DNA of 64,000 bases from CAZDET01 sp964504335 (GTDB lineage: Bacteria > Bacteroidota > Bacteroidia > Chitinophagales > Saprospiraceae): assembly GCA_964504335.1 (NCBI GenBank), contig CAZDET010000003.1, positions 103,938 to 167,937 of the forward strand, given 5' to 3'. The stretch's first letter is position 1, and every line of letters begins with the position of its first letter. The notes beneath the pieces were generated by a model, which did no database searches, was not told the DNA's origin, and was given only the letters and a program-made list of their open reading frames with translations. Both the position numbers and the translations under genes were made by a program. Positions 33,913 through 43,900 of this stretch are shown in pieces.

Positions 33913-35457
33913 ATGGACACTGTATTAACCAGACCTTACGCCTTCCTTCTTTTCGTATCCCTTCTGCTCTCTGCCATCGCTCATAGTCAATCTCCTCCCT
34001 TCCCCAGCGCATCACTTACCGTAAATGCGAATAGCGATTACTACGTACGGTATAACTGGTCAGGGCTTCCCGGCGATTGTCCCGACCGATGTGATTGGTA
34101 TTTCGAGGTGACAATCACAAACAACGATCTACCTTTTGATGATTACACGATGTCCGAGCTATCCACCTCTCTTGACAATCGGCGCCAGTCAGTGGGTCCG
34201 GGTCAGCGTATTTCTCTGATATTCACATTTGATCTCCTGCGCAACGGAAGTGGCATCGGCTGTGGCAATTGCGACGGACAATCGGGCACGTCGGGCAGAT
34301 TTACCCGAACCACGGAAGCAGTACGCAGCCCACAAAGTGTATCGGTATCGGAAGAAGAATTCGGTACGCCCAGACTCACCTGGACCAACACTACGGAGTT
34401 TCCCACGCCCGATTACCGGATAGAAATCTATCGCGACGACCTCTCCAATCAATTGGCAGATTTACCCGGCGGAACCACAACCTGGACCGACGATACCGCC
34501 TGCCCCGGCGAAAACCATACTTACTATCTCCTTACTCAAACTTCGGCTTTCGGAAATCAGGCTTCCGCACCTACGTCTCTTTTAGTCGACATGCCCGATG
34601 CGGCGCTCAATGCCACCTCTTCCGGCTCCAACCTCGTAGCACTTTCCTGGACAAACCTGAGCATGCTCGACAATCTACAGGGGTTTTCCCTGAAGCGGTT
34701 AAACGATGAATTGGGCAGCTACGTAGAAATTGTGGGAGGACTCCCCGCAACCGCCTCCAGCGCCCGGGATGACAACCCAATTCCCGGGGTGGTCCACCAG
34801 TACCGGCTCGATCTCCTGCGCGGCGGCATGGTATTCACCTGTCCGGCTTTGGAAACGCAGGGTAGTGTGCCCGCCAACGGCCGGATTAGCGGCCAGGTTC
34901 TCGATGTCAATAATGCACCCGTGGCAAACGTGCAGGTATGTGCCACCCTCCAATCCGATATCTCGGGCAGCGACGCCGGCACCGTATACTGCGATTCGAC
35001 CGATGCATCCGGCAGTTATGCCCTCGAGGGCATTTACTACTACGAGCAAGCGACCTTCCGCGTCGTCCCCTTGTTGGAATTTCATCGTTTTTCACCCCCC
35101 TCCCGCGACGTCCGCCTGCGGCGGGAAGCACCGGAAGCCACCGCTAACTTCGACGACCCAGCCGACAACAGCAAAGAAGATATCTCCATCGTTTTTACTC
35201 CCAACGGCGATGGGAGCAACGATACCTTTATCATTCCCGAGCTCCTCAATAACCCGGCCGACTTTCCCGACAACAGCCTCACCGTTTTCAATCGCTGGGG
35301 CGATGTGGTGTACGAAGCCAAACCCTACAACAACGACTGGGACGGCACCCACTACCAAACGGGCGAACCGCTGCCGCCGGGTACGTATTTTTACCTCGCA
35401 CGGCTGCGCATAGTCGATGGCCTGATCCGCAAGGAGCGGGTCACACTCATTCGGTAG
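33913..35457 (+). CDS. Secreted surface protein with type IX secretion C-terminal (CHU_C) domain
   Basis: 514 residues. Signal peptide (FLLFVSLLLSAIAHSQ), an N-terminal beta-domain with two Cys pairs (CPDRCDW, IGCGNCDG), two fibronectin-like segments (about 145-320), a carboxypeptidase-regulatory-like domain (RISGQVLDVNNAPVANVQVC, 325-395) and the CHU_C tail (IVFTPNGDGSNDTFIIP ... LTVFNRWGDVVYEA ... PPGTYFYLARL). The tail directs export through the type IX system to the surface. The function is otherwise unknown. Its stop touches the amidohydrolase stop with no base between. Confidence 0.88.
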   Translation: MDTVLTRPYAFLLFVSLLLSAIAHSQSPPFPSASLTVNANSDYYVRYNWSGLPGDCPDRCDWYFEVTITNNDLPFDDYTMSELSTSLDNRRQSVGPGQRISLIFTFDLLRNGSGIGCGNCDGQSGTSGRFTRTTEAVRSPQSVSVSEEEFGTPRLTWTNTTEFPTPDYRIEIYRDDLSNQLADLPGGTTTWTDDTACPGENHTYYLLTQTSAFGNQASAPTSLLVDMPDAALNATSSGSNLVALSWTNLSMLDNLQGFSLKRLNDELGSYVEIVGGLPATASSARDDNPIPGVVHQYRLDLLRGGMVFTCPALETQGSVPANGRISGQVLDVNNAPVANVQVCATLQSDISGSDAGTVYCDSTDASGSYALEGIYYYEQATFRVVPLLEFHRFSPPSRDVRLRREAPEATANFDDPADNSKEDISIVFTPNGDGSNDTFIIPELLNNPADFPDNSLTVFNRWGDVVYEAKPYNNDWDGTHYQTGEPLPPGTYFYLARLRIVDGLIRKERVTLIR

Positions 35458-36615
35458 TTAATTTTGAACGATCCGTATTCCGGCTTTCCACACGCTGTCG
35501 ATCGCCTCCAAATCGGAGATGCGTTCGGTCGGATTCCCGTCGATGAGCACCAGATGTGCCAGATAGCCCGGTTTCACAGCGCCGCGCTCCAGGAGTTGGA
35601 AGGCATTGGCAGTACGACTCGTAGCGGAACGAAGCGCCTCCAAAGGCGTCATACCGGCCGCAACAAACAACTCGAGCTCCCGGTATAAGTCCGTGCCGTA
35701 ATTAATGGAAAAATTCGGTGGATCGGTCCCCGCCAGCAACGGAATGTCGCGCTCGATCAGACGACCCAATTCCTTCAAGATGGCCAGGCTATCCAAATAG
35801 CCGGAAGACCGCTTATCCTTGTAATAATCAGCTACCTTGACGATCGTCAGTGCGGTGGGTACGATAAAGAGGTCGGCGCTCTCCAGTTGGTCAAGTCCGG
35901 CGTCTGCAATAGTGGTGTCGTTCCACATGTGCACCAGGCCGTCGATTTGCCGTTCGGCGAGGGGGGGCGCGTCGGCAGCTTTACTGATGTGAGCTACTGC
36001 GAGTAACTCCTCCGAATGGGCCGTGCGGATGATTGTATCGATTTGCTCGTAGGATACGGTCGGTCGGGAGGGCTCACGCAGAATTTTGATGTAATCCACC
36101 TTTTCTGCCGCCCGATCGTGGACAAATTGCTCGGCGGTGAGGCTGCTATCGATAGTCGGCACGGGCATACCGTATTGCGTACCGTGGCCACCGGGCACCG
36201 TAGCCCCAGAGCCGGCCCCGAAATAATCGGCCAATTTGGGGTTTTCTGGAATGCTTTTGCGGAAAAAATTAAGTTGATACACTGAGCCGTGCATATCCAA
36301 GAGGGTCAATACCCCTGCGGTGGCGGCCTCCTGCAGATGCAAGGGAAACCAGGCGTGTACATGGGCATTGATCAGGCCGGGAATCAAGGTTTTCCCACTT
36401 CCGTCAACTAGGGTATCCGCCTGGTAGTCCAGTTCTTGCCCCACATCGATGATCCGATCGCCCCGAATTGCCACATCCCGATTGGGCAACGTCGTTTCCC
36501 CATCAAACACTCGCACGTTTTTGATGAGATAGTCAGCCGACCTCGATTCGGATTGCGCATCGAGCAGTAGGGTGCTGCCAACCAGCAGAAGTAGAATGGT
36601 AAGGAAGCGATTCAT
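35458..36615 (-). CDS. Exported imidazolonepropionase-like amidohydrolase
   Basis: 385 residues with a signal peptide (FLTILLLLVGSTLLLDAQ). Metal-binding marks of the amidohydrolase superfamily are GLINAHVHAWFP (HxH), the likely carboxylated lysine in VDYIKILRE, LLAVAHISK, GLVHMWN and the aspartate in LLAGTDPPNF. The C-terminal small beta-domain closes with ERGAVKPGYLAHLVLIDGNP. The substrate is unknown; relatives hydrolyse cyclic amides or dipeptides. The periplasmic location is unusual only in that most named members are cytoplasmic. Confidence 0.88.
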   Translation of the reverse strand: MNRFLTILLLLVGSTLLLDAQSESRSADYLIKNVRVFDGETTLPNRDVAIRGDRIIDVGQELDYQADTLVDGSGKTLIPGLINAHVHAWFPLHLQEAATAGVLTLLDMHGSVYQLNFFRKSIPENPKLADYFGAGSGATVPGGHGTQYGMPVPTIDSSLTAEQFVHDRAAEKVDYIKILREPSRPTVSYEQIDTIIRTAHSEELLAVAHISKAADAPPLAERQIDGLVHMWNDTTIADAGLDQLESADLFIVPTALTIVKVADYYKDKRSSGYLDSLAILKELGRLIERDIPLLAGTDPPNFSINYGTDLYRELELFVAAGMTPLEALRSATSRTANAFQLLERGAVKPGYLAHLVLIDGNPTERISDLEAIDSVWKAGIRIVQN

Positions 36616-36710
36616 CGTCTCGAAAAAGGTGGTTCGGTGTCAAGAATACGCAGAACCTGAATTTTCTCCACCCCTTCTGGACGAATGACCCAATTTTACT
36701 GACCAACCGC

Positions 36711-37106
36711 TTACACGATATCATCCTCTTCCCACCGCGCTTCTTTTTTTGCTTCGAGGGGTGGTAAATCCAGTGTCTCCTTCTCCAAGGAAGTTGGAGA
36801 GTTATCGCCTGCTTCCGCTTCCCGACCACTGAGGCGGGCGACCTCCCGTTCCACCTCCTCCCGCTCCCACTCGGGCGTCAGGATGCCACTTCCGGGAAAA
36901 CCAAATACGGAGAGGTAATGAATGATCAGCCCAACGGACCAAGGCAGCAGCGGAAAATAAAACCATAAATGGCCCGAGCGGTTATAGGTCAAGAGATTAA
37001 AGAGCAGGAAGAACAGGCCAACCGCCAGAAATACTGCCAGATGGGTGTAGAATTCTTTCTTCTTGCGAACGCGCTCGCTTGCAATCTTGCGCAAATCGGG
37101 TTCCAT
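36711..37106 (-). CDS. 2TM domain-containing protein
   Basis: 131 residues. DLRKIASERVRKKKEFYTHL followed by two membrane helices (VFLAVGLFFLLFN and PWSVGLIIHYLSVF) is the 2TM domain, often found as the sensor part of Bacteroidota kinases. Here it stands alone with a highly charged C-terminal tail. Starts at 37112 and 37106 are both ATG; 37106 gives the family-like N-terminus. Divergent from the lipoprotein gene. Confidence 0.8.
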   Translation of the reverse strand: MEPDLRKIASERVRKKKEFYTHLAVFLAVGLFFLLFNLLTYNRSGHLWFYFPLLPWSVGLIIHYLSVFGFPGSGILTPEWEREEVEREVARLSGREAEAGDNSPTSLEKETLDLPPLEAKKEARWEEDDIV

Positions 37107-37225
37107 GTACATACCGGATAAATACTGCCATACAAGATAGAACAAAAGGAATCAGACTGCAAATGAAATGTCTGGTTCGAAAATCCCAAGGGGCAGAAGC
37201 TCCCATTTTGAAACGCATTCCCACC

Positions 37226-38326
37226 ATGAGACACACCGCATTATCCGTCCTGGTTTTTCTCCAACTACTTGCGTCTTGTTCCCCGGATACTGAATCGGGC
37301 GCAGCATCAACCAACGCCGGCCAGCCTGCTACGGAGGATAAGCTAACCACAATTGCCGCTTTCGAAGGGGTCCAGGTAACCGGCCTGACCTATTCGGAAT
37401 CCGGCCGATTGTTTGCCAATTTTCCGCGTTGGCGAACAGGCCTCCCTTTCTCCGTTGTGGAGATCAACGCAGACGGCTCCTTCCATCCCTATCCAGATAC
37501 TAGTTGGAACAACTGGGATGGAGTAGCGACCGAACAACAATTCGTGTGTGTGCAGTCGGTAGTGGCACACGGAAACGCTCTATTTGTGCTCGATCCCTCC
37601 AGCCCTGAATTTCAGGGCGTAGTCGGTAGTGCTAAATTGTACGAATTCGACCTCGCGACCGATCAGTTGCAACGTGTGTACACCTTCCCGGAGTCGGTCG
37701 CGCCCATGGGAAGCTACCTCAATGACCTTCGGGTCGATACGACACGGGGATTGATCTACCTCACCGACTCCAACGAGGGGGCCATCATTGTGCTCGATCA
37801 AGCCACCGGTTCCAGCCGTCGGCTTTTGTATGGACATTCGTCGACGGCTGCCGAAGATACCGTCCTGACCATTAATGGGAAGCCCTGGATCCTAAACGGC
37901 GAACCGCGTCGCATCGCTGCCGATGGCATTGCGCTGGCTCCCGACGGAGCGCACCTCTACTACCACGCATTGACCGGTTACCACCTCTATCGAATACCTA
38001 CCGAGGCATTGGCAGATCCGACACTTTCGGCCGACGACCTGGCCGCACAGGTAGAAGACCTCGGCCCCACCCCCGCCCCGGACGGTATGATCTTCGATCC
38101 AGCCGGCAATCTATACCTGGCCGATCTGGAAGATCGGGCCATCGTCTATCGCACGCCCGACGGCCGAATCGAGCCACTCATCCAGGACGAGCGCGTCCAA
38201 TGGGCTGACACGTTCACCCTCGGACCAAACGGTACGCTCTACTTCACCACCAGTAAAATTGGTCAGGCCGGAGCCGATATATCCAATCTTACATTCTACA
38301 TCTATGCCACGCCCCTCGCCCCTTGA
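37226..38326 (+). CDS. Lipoprotein of the major royal jelly/yellow (beta-propeller) family
   Basis: 366 residues. ATG 37226 is chosen because it opens a lipoprotein signal (SVLVFLQLLASCSPD, lipobox LLAS-C). The rest is a predicted six-blade propeller with FANFPRWRTGLPFSVVEI, WDGVATEQQFVCVQSVV, YLNDLRVDTTRGLIYLTDS and GIALAPDGAHLYYHALTGY, the hallmarks of the MRJP/yellow family. Bacterial members are of unknown function; SMP-30/lactonase activity would be a guess. The upstream in-frame extension overlaps the divergent 2TM gene. Confidence 0.85.
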   Translation: MRHTALSVLVFLQLLASCSPDTESGAASTNAGQPATEDKLTTIAAFEGVQVTGLTYSESGRLFANFPRWRTGLPFSVVEINADGSFHPYPDTSWNNWDGVATEQQFVCVQSVVAHGNALFVLDPSSPEFQGVVGSAKLYEFDLATDQLQRVYTFPESVAPMGSYLNDLRVDTTRGLIYLTDSNEGAIIVLDQATGSSRRLLYGHSSTAAEDTVLTINGKPWILNGEPRRIAADGIALAPDGAHLYYHALTGYHLYRIPTEALADPTLSADDLAAQVEDLGPTPAPDGMIFDPAGNLYLADLEDRAIVYRTPDGRIEPLIQDERVQWADTFTLGPNGTLYFTTSKIGQAGADISNLTFYIYATPLAP

Positions 38327-38417
38327 CGGGTGAAGCGGAAATTACCTAACGAGATTGAACGGGACGTAAACCCTCCCGCAAACTACGTGTTTAAACATAA
38401 AAATAGCACAATTCGAC

Positions 38418-39527
38418 ATGGCAACAAAGTTGTTTGAACCCACTACGCTGGGGACCCTGGCTCTGCGGAGCCGCATCACAATGTCTCCGATGACGCGCAA
38501 TCGGAATACGCCTGATAACATCCCCACGGACTTAATGGCTACTTACTACCGGCAGCGTTCAGGAGCCGGGCTGATCATCGCAGAAGGTACCTCCCCATCT
38601 CCAAATGGCGTTGGGTATCCGCGCATTCCCGGCATTTACAACGAGGCCCAGATCGAAGGCTGGAAGAAGGTGACGGCGGCCGTCCACGAGCACGGTGGCA
38701 GCATTTTTCTCCAGATCATGCACACCGGTTTGGTGTCGCACTCAGATAACCTGCCGGAAGGTGCCCGCGTACTTGGTCCCAGTGCACACGAGTATCAGGA
38801 AACGAAGATGTACAGTGACAAGGTATACGATTTTAAGCCGCTTCCGGTAGGCGAAGCAATGAGCAAGGAAGAAATCGAGGCTACTATTGAAGAATACGTA
38901 ACCGCCGCGCAGAATGCCATCAAGGCCGGGTTCGATGGGGTAGAGTTACACGGTGCTAACGGATACCTAATTCAGCAGTTCCTCAACCCGCATATCAACA
39001 AACGCACCGACGAATTTGGCGGTAGCATAGAAAACCGGACGCGCTTCGCGCTGGAAGTGGCCCGACGGGTAGTAGATGCTATCGGAAAAGACCGGGTAGG
39101 TATTCGGCTCTCTCCCTACGGCGTATTCAATGAAACTGCCCACTACGAAGACATTCCGGCCACGTACTACTATCTGGTGGAAGAGCTCGACAAACTCGGG
39201 TTGGCGTACATCCACCTCGTCGATCACTCCGCGATGGGGGCTCCGGATGTACCTCGGGATTTCAAACGAGAGCTGCGCAACCGATTTTCGCGCGCGGTGA
39301 TTCTTTCCGGGGGCTACGGATTTGATGGAACAGAACGCGCCGAAGCAGACCTCGAAAGCGGCCTGGGCGACCTCATTGCGTTCGGCCGGACCTTTCTGGC
39401 AAACCCCGATCTGCCCCATCGGCTACGTGAAGGTGCCAAGCTCAACGAGCCCATCTACGATACCTTTTACACTCCGGGCCCGGAAGGCTATACCGATTAT
39501 CCCGTTTTAGCCGAGTTGTCCGAATAA
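38418..39527 (+). CDS. Old yellow enzyme family alkene reductase
   Basis: 369 residues. FMN-dependent reductase of activated alkenes (NemA/OYE group). Marks are KLFEPTTLGTLALRSRITMSPMTRNR, the substrate-binding loop GFDGVELHGANGYLIQQFL, NPHINKRTDEFGGSIENR and the FMN phosphate site VILSGGYGFDGTERAEADL ... FGRTFLANPDLP. The active-site pair usually HN appears in VELHGANGY. Length is normal. Monocistronic by spacing. Confidence 0.95.
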   Translation: MATKLFEPTTLGTLALRSRITMSPMTRNRNTPDNIPTDLMATYYRQRSGAGLIIAEGTSPSPNGVGYPRIPGIYNEAQIEGWKKVTAAVHEHGGSIFLQIMHTGLVSHSDNLPEGARVLGPSAHEYQETKMYSDKVYDFKPLPVGEAMSKEEIEATIEEYVTAAQNAIKAGFDGVELHGANGYLIQQFLNPHINKRTDEFGGSIENRTRFALEVARRVVDAIGKDRVGIRLSPYGVFNETAHYEDIPATYYYLVEELDKLGLAYIHLVDHSAMGAPDVPRDFKRELRNRFSRAVILSGGYGFDGTERAEADLESGLGDLIAFGRTFLANPDLPHRLREGAKLNEPIYDTFYTPGPEGYTDYPVLAELSE

Positions 39528-39918
39528 GTCATTCGACACCTAACCAACACCCTAGCTGCACGTCTGAGAAGCTGTCTTACAGCAGCTTCCGGGGCGTGGC
39601 AGTTAGGATGTTTGGGTGAATACCAGCCGCCGCTTGCTCAATAATTGGTATCGTAGCTATATTTTGCGCTAAAAACTAGTATATAATTCCCTGTAAAGCA
39701 CCCGCTAATACAAATGCATTTCTTAATTTTAGCGTAGAAGTTGTTTAAACTTTTTGTCCGGAGTAGACAGCCTATTTTTCCTTACCATCTAAAACAACTC
39801 TTCCATACCTATTCCCGAAGTTCATCCGATAGTGGGTATACTGCTATCATCCCTGGATAACGCATGGGCTTGCTATATTTAGCAGGCCCTTTCTTTTTTC
39901 ATCAAACAGAACGAAAAC
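39528..39918. other. 391-bp gene-free region with two inverted repeats
   Basis: No credible gene. An 82-nt nested inverted repeat occupies 39537-39618 (separate entry). An 8-bp perfect inverted pair CGCTAAAA/TTTTAGCG stands at 39667-39674 and 39727-39734 around an AT-rich loop. A TATATTTA near 39873 is one base off a -7 element and could serve the DinB gene. Confidence 0.5.
39537..39618. repeat. Nested 82-nt inverted repeat after the alkene reductase gene
   Basis: Outer arms CACC...TAGCTGC-ACG and CGT-GGCAGTTA...GGGTG pair with a few mismatches, and an inner stem GAAGCTG/CAGCTTC (loop TCTTACAG) sits within. It starts ten bases after the gene's stop. Without a following U-run it is not a standard terminator. 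Confidence 0.55.
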
Positions 39919-40473
39919 ATGCGTCTGGCAATCCTTATCCTGTTTTTCGCCGCTTGCAATACGGCGCTCATTAGTCAGCCCACATCCGTAGATACTATGG
40001 CCAGTCAGTACCTCGAACAACTAGACCGCAAATGGGTCAACGCCCGTGATTACACCCTGGAGGTGTTGGCGCTCCTACCCGACTCCGCCCTCAATTACCG
40101 CCCCACGCCCGAGCAAATGAGCTTTCGGGAACAGCTGATTCACAACTTACAGCACATGACCAACTTCAGTACGCGCTACCTGGAGGCACCAACATTCGAC
40201 CAGCGAGCCATCCTGGAAGAGGAGCGCAACGACGGAAAACGCAACAAAGAGGAACTGACTCGACTGGCAGAAGCGGCTTTTGCGTTCGCCCGTTCGGCTA
40301 TGTCGGAGCTATCCACCGAAGCACTTTACGAAACCGTCCCCTTCTTCGCCGGCCCGCTTACCCGCCAACAAATCGTTCACTTGTTGCACGACCACCTGAC
40401 GCACCACCGCGCACAGATGATTGTATACCTGCGGTTATTGGGGATTGCTCCACCACGCTACCGGGGATGGTAA
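39919..40473 (+). CDS. DinB-family protein with N-terminal export signal
   Basis: 184 residues. The DinB four-helix-bundle metal site is visible as H-NLQHM (about residue 78), and HLLHDHLTHHRAQMIVYLRLLG (around 155) in the last third; the latter is the usual end of DinB proteins. The N-terminal LAILILFFAACNTALIS looks like a lipoprotein or Sec signal, so it may be periplasmic. The family includes thiol transferases and proteins of unknown role. Confidence 0.82.
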   Translation: MRLAILILFFAACNTALISQPTSVDTMASQYLEQLDRKWVNARDYTLEVLALLPDSALNYRPTPEQMSFREQLIHNLQHMTNFSTRYLEAPTFDQRAILEEERNDGKRNKEELTRLAEAAFAFARSAMSELSTEALYETVPFFAGPLTRQQIVHLLHDHLTHHRAQMIVYLRLLGIAPPRYRGW

Positions 40474-40522
40474 AAAAGGGCAAACTTTAACACAAGTCCC
40501 AAATAGTTGGACTGTAACCGCC

Positions 40523-40530
40523 TACCTTTG
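40523..40530 (+). promoter_or_regulatory. Bacteroidota -7 element (TACCTTTG) for the GG-leader peptide gene
   Basis: Exact TAnnTTTG match, 68 bp before the peptide ATG. A TTG at 40507-40509 is closer than usual (13 bp). Confidence 0.5.
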
Positions 40531-40598
40531 TGGATAGAATACATCGACAGTCAAGAATCGGTGTTTCCCTATTTCTCAACAGTCTAAAACCTTTTAAC

Positions 40599-40769
40599 AT
40601 GCATTTCCAGTCCCTGAATCCCGCGGATTATACTCAAATCACCGGAGGAAGCGATGTTCCCTTTTGTGGTAATGTCATTTACCCCTGCCCCTACATCAAA
40701 GCCGGAAAGCCACTCAGCGGCGGCATTCCCATTGCCGAACCGACATCCAGAACGCAATTAGGTGGGTGA
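40599..40769 (+). CDS. Small peptide with double-glycine leader (bacteriocin/RiPP-precursor-like)
   Basis: 56 residues. The N-terminus MHFQSLNPADYTQITGG has the pattern of double-glycine leaders of class II bacteriocins and Bacteroidota natural-product precursors (hydrophobics at spaced positions, then L...I-T-GG). The predicted 39-residue core has two cysteines (FCGNVIYPCPY), is Gly/Pro-rich and itself ends LGG. It has its own promoter-like element and a strong hairpin after the stop. No C39 peptidase-transporter or modifying enzyme lies within the window, so it is an orphan candidate. It is not similar to any named peptide I recognise. Confidence 0.6.
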   Translation: MHFQSLNPADYTQITGGSDVPFCGNVIYPCPYIKAGKPLSGGIPIAEPTSRTQLGG

Positions 40770-40775
40770 TTGAGT

Positions 40776-40813
40776 GATGGGCCGGGAGGGCATTGCGCCT
40801 GCTCGGCCCCATC
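40776..40813 (+). terminator. Stem-loop after the GG-leader peptide gene
   Basis: GATGGGCCG (40776-40784) pairs with CGGCCCCATC (40804-40813) with one bulged C; an inner GGC/GCC extends the stem. It begins 7 bp after the stop. No U-run follows, so it may stabilise the mRNA end rather than terminate. Confidence 0.5.
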
Positions 40814-40911
40814 GACCAAATCGTATTAAATATTTCTAAACAATTTAGAATCAATCTCGTAAAGGATCGAAAAGTAAGCCAAGATTAACTTATTGCTCCC
40901 CCCCAATTGAC

Positions 40912-40945
40912 CTCCGAGTAGTTGCTCGGAAGTACCGTGTTTTTT
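40912..40945 (+). terminator. Hairpin plus T-run just before the PKD gene
   Basis: TCCGAG/CTCGGA (loop TAGTTG) is followed 9 bases later by seven Ts. It could terminate upstream transcription or act as a leader element of the PKD gene, whose ATG is at 40966. Confidence 0.4.
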
Positions 40946-40965
40946 TAACGCTGAACGATTCCACT

Positions 40966-43900
40966 ATGCGCCTGTCATTGCATTCCGTGAAATGCTCTCT
41001 TCTCCTTATTGGCTTTCTTTCCTACAGCTGGTCCTCCTGGGGGCAAATCGGCGATATTTGGCTGATCGACTCTCGGATTGATGCGCCGCTATACCAGCTC
41101 GAAAACGGCTCAACCGTCGATCTGGGCACGGTGGGGGATCGCCTCAACATCGAGGCCTTGGCGGATAGCGGGCTTTACTCAGTGCAATTCGGCCTGAACG
41201 AGGTGGCGCGGGTTCGCAACGAGTTGACCGCCCCTTATGCCCTGGTGGGAGATTTCGAGGGCGATTTCTTTGATTGGACACCCGAATTGGGTACCAATGT
41301 ACTGACTATTACCCCTTATCTGACCAAAAACCAACCGGGTACGCCTAAGGTAATCAGCTTTAACGTTATCGATTCCCGCCAAGGCCCACGCCCCTCCGAT
41401 GGAGACGGTGCTGTCCGGGTAGACGGAACGCTGCGCAAGTGGCATAAAATAACGATCGAAGCCTCCGGCCCCTATCACCGGGAAGACGACAACCAGGCAA
41501 ACCCCTTTCTCGATTACCGCATGGAGGTGCTATTCAGGCAAGGTGGTCGCACCTTCAAAGTGCCGGGCTATTTCGCCGCCGACGGAGAGGCTGCCGACAG
41601 CGGGGCCAATGCAGGTACCATCTGGAAAGCCCATTTCCGCCCGGAGACTACCGGCACCTGGACCTACGAGCTCTCCTTTCGCCAGGGTCCGGGAGCAGCC
41701 GTATCCGCAGATTCGCTGCCGGGCGATCCGCATCCGTTACTGGACGGCCGCCAGGGGAGCTTCGAAGTTGGTCCAAACGATAAAGCGGCCCCGGATTTAC
41801 GCGCCGCCGGGCGGCTGGAATACGTAGGTAAACGCTACCTGCAATTCTCGGAGACCCGAACCCTCTTTCTGAAAGGAGGGCCCGATTCACCGGAGAATTT
41901 TTTAGCCTACGAGGAATTCGATAATACATCTAACTTCAAAAAATACCGAAAGAACTACGCTCCCCACCTGGACGATTGGAAAGAAAATGATCCGACCTGG
42001 CGCGACCAGCGCGGCAAGGGAATAATCGGGGCTATTAATTACCTCGCTTCCAAGGGAATGAATGCCTTCAGCTTCCTCACGTTCAGCTACGGAGGGGACG
42101 ATCGCAACGTCTATCCGCACCTCTATCCCGAAATCGATTTTCTGCATTTCGATTGCTCCAAGCTCGATCAATGGGAACGCGTATTCGAACACGCCAGCAG
42201 TAAGGGCATGTACCTGCATTTCAAAATGCAGGAAAAAGAAAACGACCAGTTTTTCGACGGAGGCGAACTCGGTCCGGAACGAAGACTGTACCTCCGGGAA
42301 ATGATCGCCCGCTTCGGTCATCACCTGGCGCTCAATTGGAATATTGGAGAGGAAAACGACCAAACCGATGAACAGCGCATCGCCATTGCCGAATACCTCC
42401 GGCAAATTGACCCCTACGATCATCACATTGTGGTACACGCTGTGCCAAAGGACAATGACCTCATTTATACCCCGCTGCTCGGCGAGCAATCCGAACTGAC
42501 AGGCATGTCGCTGCAATCACCCTATAAATCGGTTCACGAACTCACCCGCACGTGGTTAGCCCGCTCCGAGGCGGCCGGCAAAATCTGGGTAGTCGCCAAC
42601 GACGAGCAAGGCCCCAGCAACATCGGCGTCCCGGTCGACTCGGATTACCCAGGAAGCAGCAATACGGAGCCAAGTACCCGCGATATCCGCGAGCAGGTGC
42701 TATGGGGCAACCTGATGGCCGGAGGAGCCGGAGTGGAGTACTACTTCGGGTATGACCTCCCCGATTCGGATCTTAGCCTTCAAAATTATCGCAGTCGCGA
42801 CCGGAGCTGGGAGTCTGTCAAGCACGCACTCGACTTTTTCCATACTTACTTGCCTTTCGACCAAATGCAGAGTGCCGATGAGCTCGTCAATCGAGGATAC
42901 TGTTTCGCCCAGAAGGGTATAATGTACGCCGTCTATCGCCCCACCGACGGTACCTACCGCCTGACGCTGCCCGATGCAACCACTTATCAGCTTTCCTGGT
43001 ACGACCCGCGAAACGGCGGCGCCCTTCAGACAGGGGAGATAACCGAACTCCAGGGACCCGGGGCAGTCGATTTGGGTCGGCCACCATCGGCAATTAGCCA
43101 GGATTGGGTGGCCCTGGTTTCCCTCAACAATTTGCCCCCCGTCGCTCAGCTGAGCGCCAATCCGACCACCGGCACCGCTCCGCTCGACGTAACGTTTGAT
43201 GGGAGCTCCTCGACCGACAGCGATGGGCGCATTGTCGCCTTCCGTTGGAATTTCGGCAACGGGCAAACCGCAGTGGGGCAAACAAAAACCCACCAGTACG
43301 AACTACCCGGCACCTACACGGCCGAACTGATTGTACAAGACGACGACGGCAGCACCGATACCGCCCACCAACAGATCCAGGTGCTGGCTCCTAATTTGCC
43401 CCCAACAGCCCGCCTGTTTGCTTCCCCCATTCGGGGCACCGCACCGCTGGAAGTCACCCTGGATGCCGGCAACTCCTCCGATCCCGAAAATGCCATTACT
43501 GCTTATCTATGGGATTTCGGAGACGGTGGTTCCGCCTCGGGCGCAACAGCAATTCACACCTTCACGACCCCAGGTGTCTTTCAGGTTCGATTGATCGTTA
43601 CCGACGAAGGAGGACTGGCGGACACCACCTTCCAGTCCATCACCGTCCTTGCGCCCAATCGGGCACCAACGGCACGTATTCAGGCAACTCCCATCGCGGG
43701 TACAGCCCCACTATGCGTAACGTTCAACGGCAGCGGTTCCTCCGATCCGGATGGCCGGCTAATCGCTTACCGGTGGGCATTCGGAAATGGAGATACCGCA
43801 AATGGCCAAGAGCTAAAACACTGTTACGATCAACCCGGCACCTACACCGTTGAACTGACCGTACAAGACAACGACGGAAGCACCGATACTGCTTTTCAGC

